DNA of 17,280 bases from Pseudomonadota bacterium. Lineage in GTDB: Bacteria > Pseudomonadota > Gammaproteobacteria > Woeseiales > Woeseiaceae. The number at the start of each line of letters is the position of its first letter. Position 1 is the first letter of the stretch. The stretch is taken from assembly GCA_027295475.1 (NCBI GenBank), contig JAPUKV010000200.1, positions 1 through 17,280 on the forward strand, in the 5' to 3' direction. The notes beneath the pieces are model-generated. The model saw only the letters and a program-made list of their open reading frames with translations, did not search any database and was not told the origin of the DNA. The translations under genes were made by a program, and so were the position numbers. Shown one piece after another: positions 15,726 through 17,280 of this stretch.

Positions 15726-17280
15726 TCAGAAAAGCTCAATCGGGTCTACGTCGACGGACCAGCGCACGCGGCGGGCAGTCTTATCGGTTTCAAGTTCGGG
15801 TCGCAACGCCTGTAGCAAGCGATGCAGGGCCTGGCGGTCGGTACTTTGCAGGAGTAACTGTGCGTGATAACGGCCGGCCCTGCGCTCCATCGGTGCGCTG
15901 ACGGGGCCCAGGATGCTGACATTGCTCGAGCCCACCGCCTGGGCTTTTCCCCGGGCGGCCTCCAGAAACCGGTGCGTATCGCTACGTTTATGTGCTGCCG
16001 CGCGTATCAAAGCCAACCGTGAAAAAGGCGGCCACGAGGCTGCCAGTCTTTCCTGCAACGCCGATCGGGCAACCCGCTCATAACCTCCCCTGAACAACTC
16101 GCCCCAGAACGGATGCTTCGGGAATGCCGTCTGAATGATGACTTCGCCCTGGCGCTGTTCGCGCCCGGAGCGCCCGGCGACCTGAATCAGGCTCTGCGCC
16201 AGGCGTTCACTCGATCGAAAATCCGTCCCGAAGAGGCCCTGGTCGGCATTGATAACGCCCACCAGTGTCAGCTTCGGAAAATGATGGCCTTTCGACAGCA
16301 TTTGAGTGCCGACGAGAATATCTGCGTCACCCTGCGTCGCCAGCGCCAGCGCTTTGTTCATCGTGTCTTTCAGCCGGGTGCTGTCGCTGTCGACGCGCGT
16401 AATCCTGCGGTCAGGGAATTGATGGGCAAGCGACTCCTCAAGCCTTTCCGTACCCTGGCCCAGGGGCCGGAAAGGCCCGCCACATTCCGGGCATCGCTGC
16501 TCTACCGGTCGGCTCGCGCCGCAATGATGGCAAAGAAGTTTCGGGTCGCCGGCATGAACGGTCATGCGCGCATCACATCTCCGGCATTCTGCAATATGGC
16601 CGCAGCTCGAACATATCAAGGTCGGTGCAAAACCCCGCCTGTTCAGAAAAATGAGAACCTGCCCACCGGCCCGCAGGTTTTTTTCGATGGCCTTGAGCAA
16701 AGGCAGGCTAATGCCGTCGTATGCGGGTTGTTGATTGAGGTCGACAAGCCTCATCAACGGAGGTACCGCACTGCCAGCGCGAGATGGCAATGAGACATGC
16801 TGATACCTCCCCTCGGTACAGTGTTGCAGTGATTCGATAGAAGGCGTAGCCGAACCGAGAACGATCGGAACACCCAGGTGTTTTGCTTTGGCTACTGCGA
16901 GGTCCCTCGCGGAATAACGCAAGCCTTCCTGCTGCTTGAACGAGCTGTCATGCTCTTCGTCGACGACAATCAGTCCCGGGTTCTTTAAAGGCGCGAAAAC
17001 CGCCGAACGCGTACCGAGCACGAGCGATGCGGATCCGTTTCTTGCGCTGCGCCATGCGGACAATCTGATACTGTCGGGCAACGAGGAATGCAGCAAGGCC
17101 GGTTCAATGCCAAGGCGCTCTTTCAGGCGCGAAACGAATTGCGGCGTCAGTCCGATCTCCGGAACGAGCACCAGCACCTGACGGCCTGCATCCAGAACGT
17201 CTTTCATGAGGTGCAAATAGACTTCCGTCTTGCCGCTGCCGGTGACGCCGTCAAGCAATGAGACATGAAAACCCGGCTGC
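15726..17280 (-). CDS. priA: Primosomal helicase PriA, N-terminus cut by window edge
   Basis: PriA recognises stalled replication forks and reloads the replisome. The frame is open from the right edge to the TGA at 15726-15728, giving 518 residues of a protein usually about 730 long. The missing part is the N-terminal DNA-binding domain. Walker A is GVTGSGKTEVY (from about 17249) and the DEEH box is VVDEEHDSSF (DEEH codons 16950-16961). Eight cysteines in four pairs (CSSC, CRRC, CHHC, CPEC; 16482-16613) form the family zinc-binding insertion. Helicase motifs continue in VGTQMLSKGHHFPKLTLVGV and QVAGRSGRE. It is followed by argS, as in Pseudomonas. A start codon inside the visible part (17258) is only an internal TTG and is not used. 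Confidence 0.97.
   Translation of the reverse strand, partial: QPGFHVSLLDGVTGSGKTEVYLHLMKDVLDAGRQVLVLVPEIGLTPQFVSRLKERLGIEPALLHSSLPDSIRLSAWRSARNGSASLVLGTRSAVFAPLKNPGLIVVDEEHDSSFKQQEGLRYSARDLAVAKAKHLGVPIVLGSATPSIESLQHCTEGRYQHVSLPSRAGSAVPPLMRLVDLNQQPAYDGISLPLLKAIEKNLRAGGQVLIFLNRRGFAPTLICSSCGHIAECRRCDARMTVHAGDPKLLCHHCGASRPVEQRCPECGGPFRPLGQGTERLEESLAHQFPDRRITRVDSDSTRLKDTMNKALALATQGDADILVGTQMLSKGHHFPKLTLVGVINADQGLFGTDFRSSERLAQSLIQVAGRSGREQRQGEVIIQTAFPKHPFWGELFRGGYERVARSALQERLAASWPPFSRLALIRAAAHKRSDTHRFLEAARGKAQAVGSSNVSILGPVSAPMERRAGRYHAQLLLQSTDRQALHRLLQALRPELETDKTARRVRWSVDVDPIELF

Overview
This is a window of about 17 kb from a gammaproteobacterial chromosome of moderately high GC. It is almost entirely core housekeeping sequence. 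Two gene strings are familiar: topA-smg-dprA-LysM gene / def-fmt-rsmB-DUF4390-ntrY-ntrX, and priA-argS-SPOR (ftsN-like) gene. Their order resembles Pseudomonas and Xanthomonas-type gammaproteobacteria. The genus cannot be named from the sequence alone; a Xanthomonadales/Woeseia-like lineage is a guess.

Left part (1-4757, minus strand): a LysM lipoprotein gene, dprA (natural transformation), smg (DUF494) and topA (DNA topoisomerase I, cut by the left edge) are read right to left. Terminator-like hairpins stand between the LysM gene and dprA and between smg and topA. The run is therefore probably several transcripts, or is attenuated. A 200-bp divergent region with an extended -10 promoter separates it from def.

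Middle part (4959-12022, plus strand): def and fmt (initiator tRNA formylation and nascent-chain deformylation), rsmB (16S rRNA m5C methylation), a secreted DUF4390 protein, and an NtrY/NtrX two-component pair form a tight operon. DUF4390 overlaps ntrY, and ntrY overlaps ntrX by 4 bp. The NtrX protein keeps its receiver and Fis helix-turn-helix, but its AAA+ domain lacks GAFTGA, the Walker A lysine and one arginine finger.

Junction (12023-12204): the convergent gap holds an AT-rich, repeat-built element. It has one inverted and three direct copies of a 9-bp GGTGTCAGA-type core, and a perfect 28-bp inverted repeat.

Right part (12205-17280, minus strand): priA (cut by the right edge), argS, an ftsN-like SPOR protein and a CapA-family metallophosphoesterase lipoprotein lie in one tight run. 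CapA sits where hslVU often follows ftsN in related bacteria.

I found no rRNA, tRNA, CRISPR array, prophage or complete insertion sequence. No clearly new multi-gene system is visible. The most interesting items are the degenerate NtrX, the DUF4390-NtrY coupling, the repeat element and the CapA gene in the division operon.
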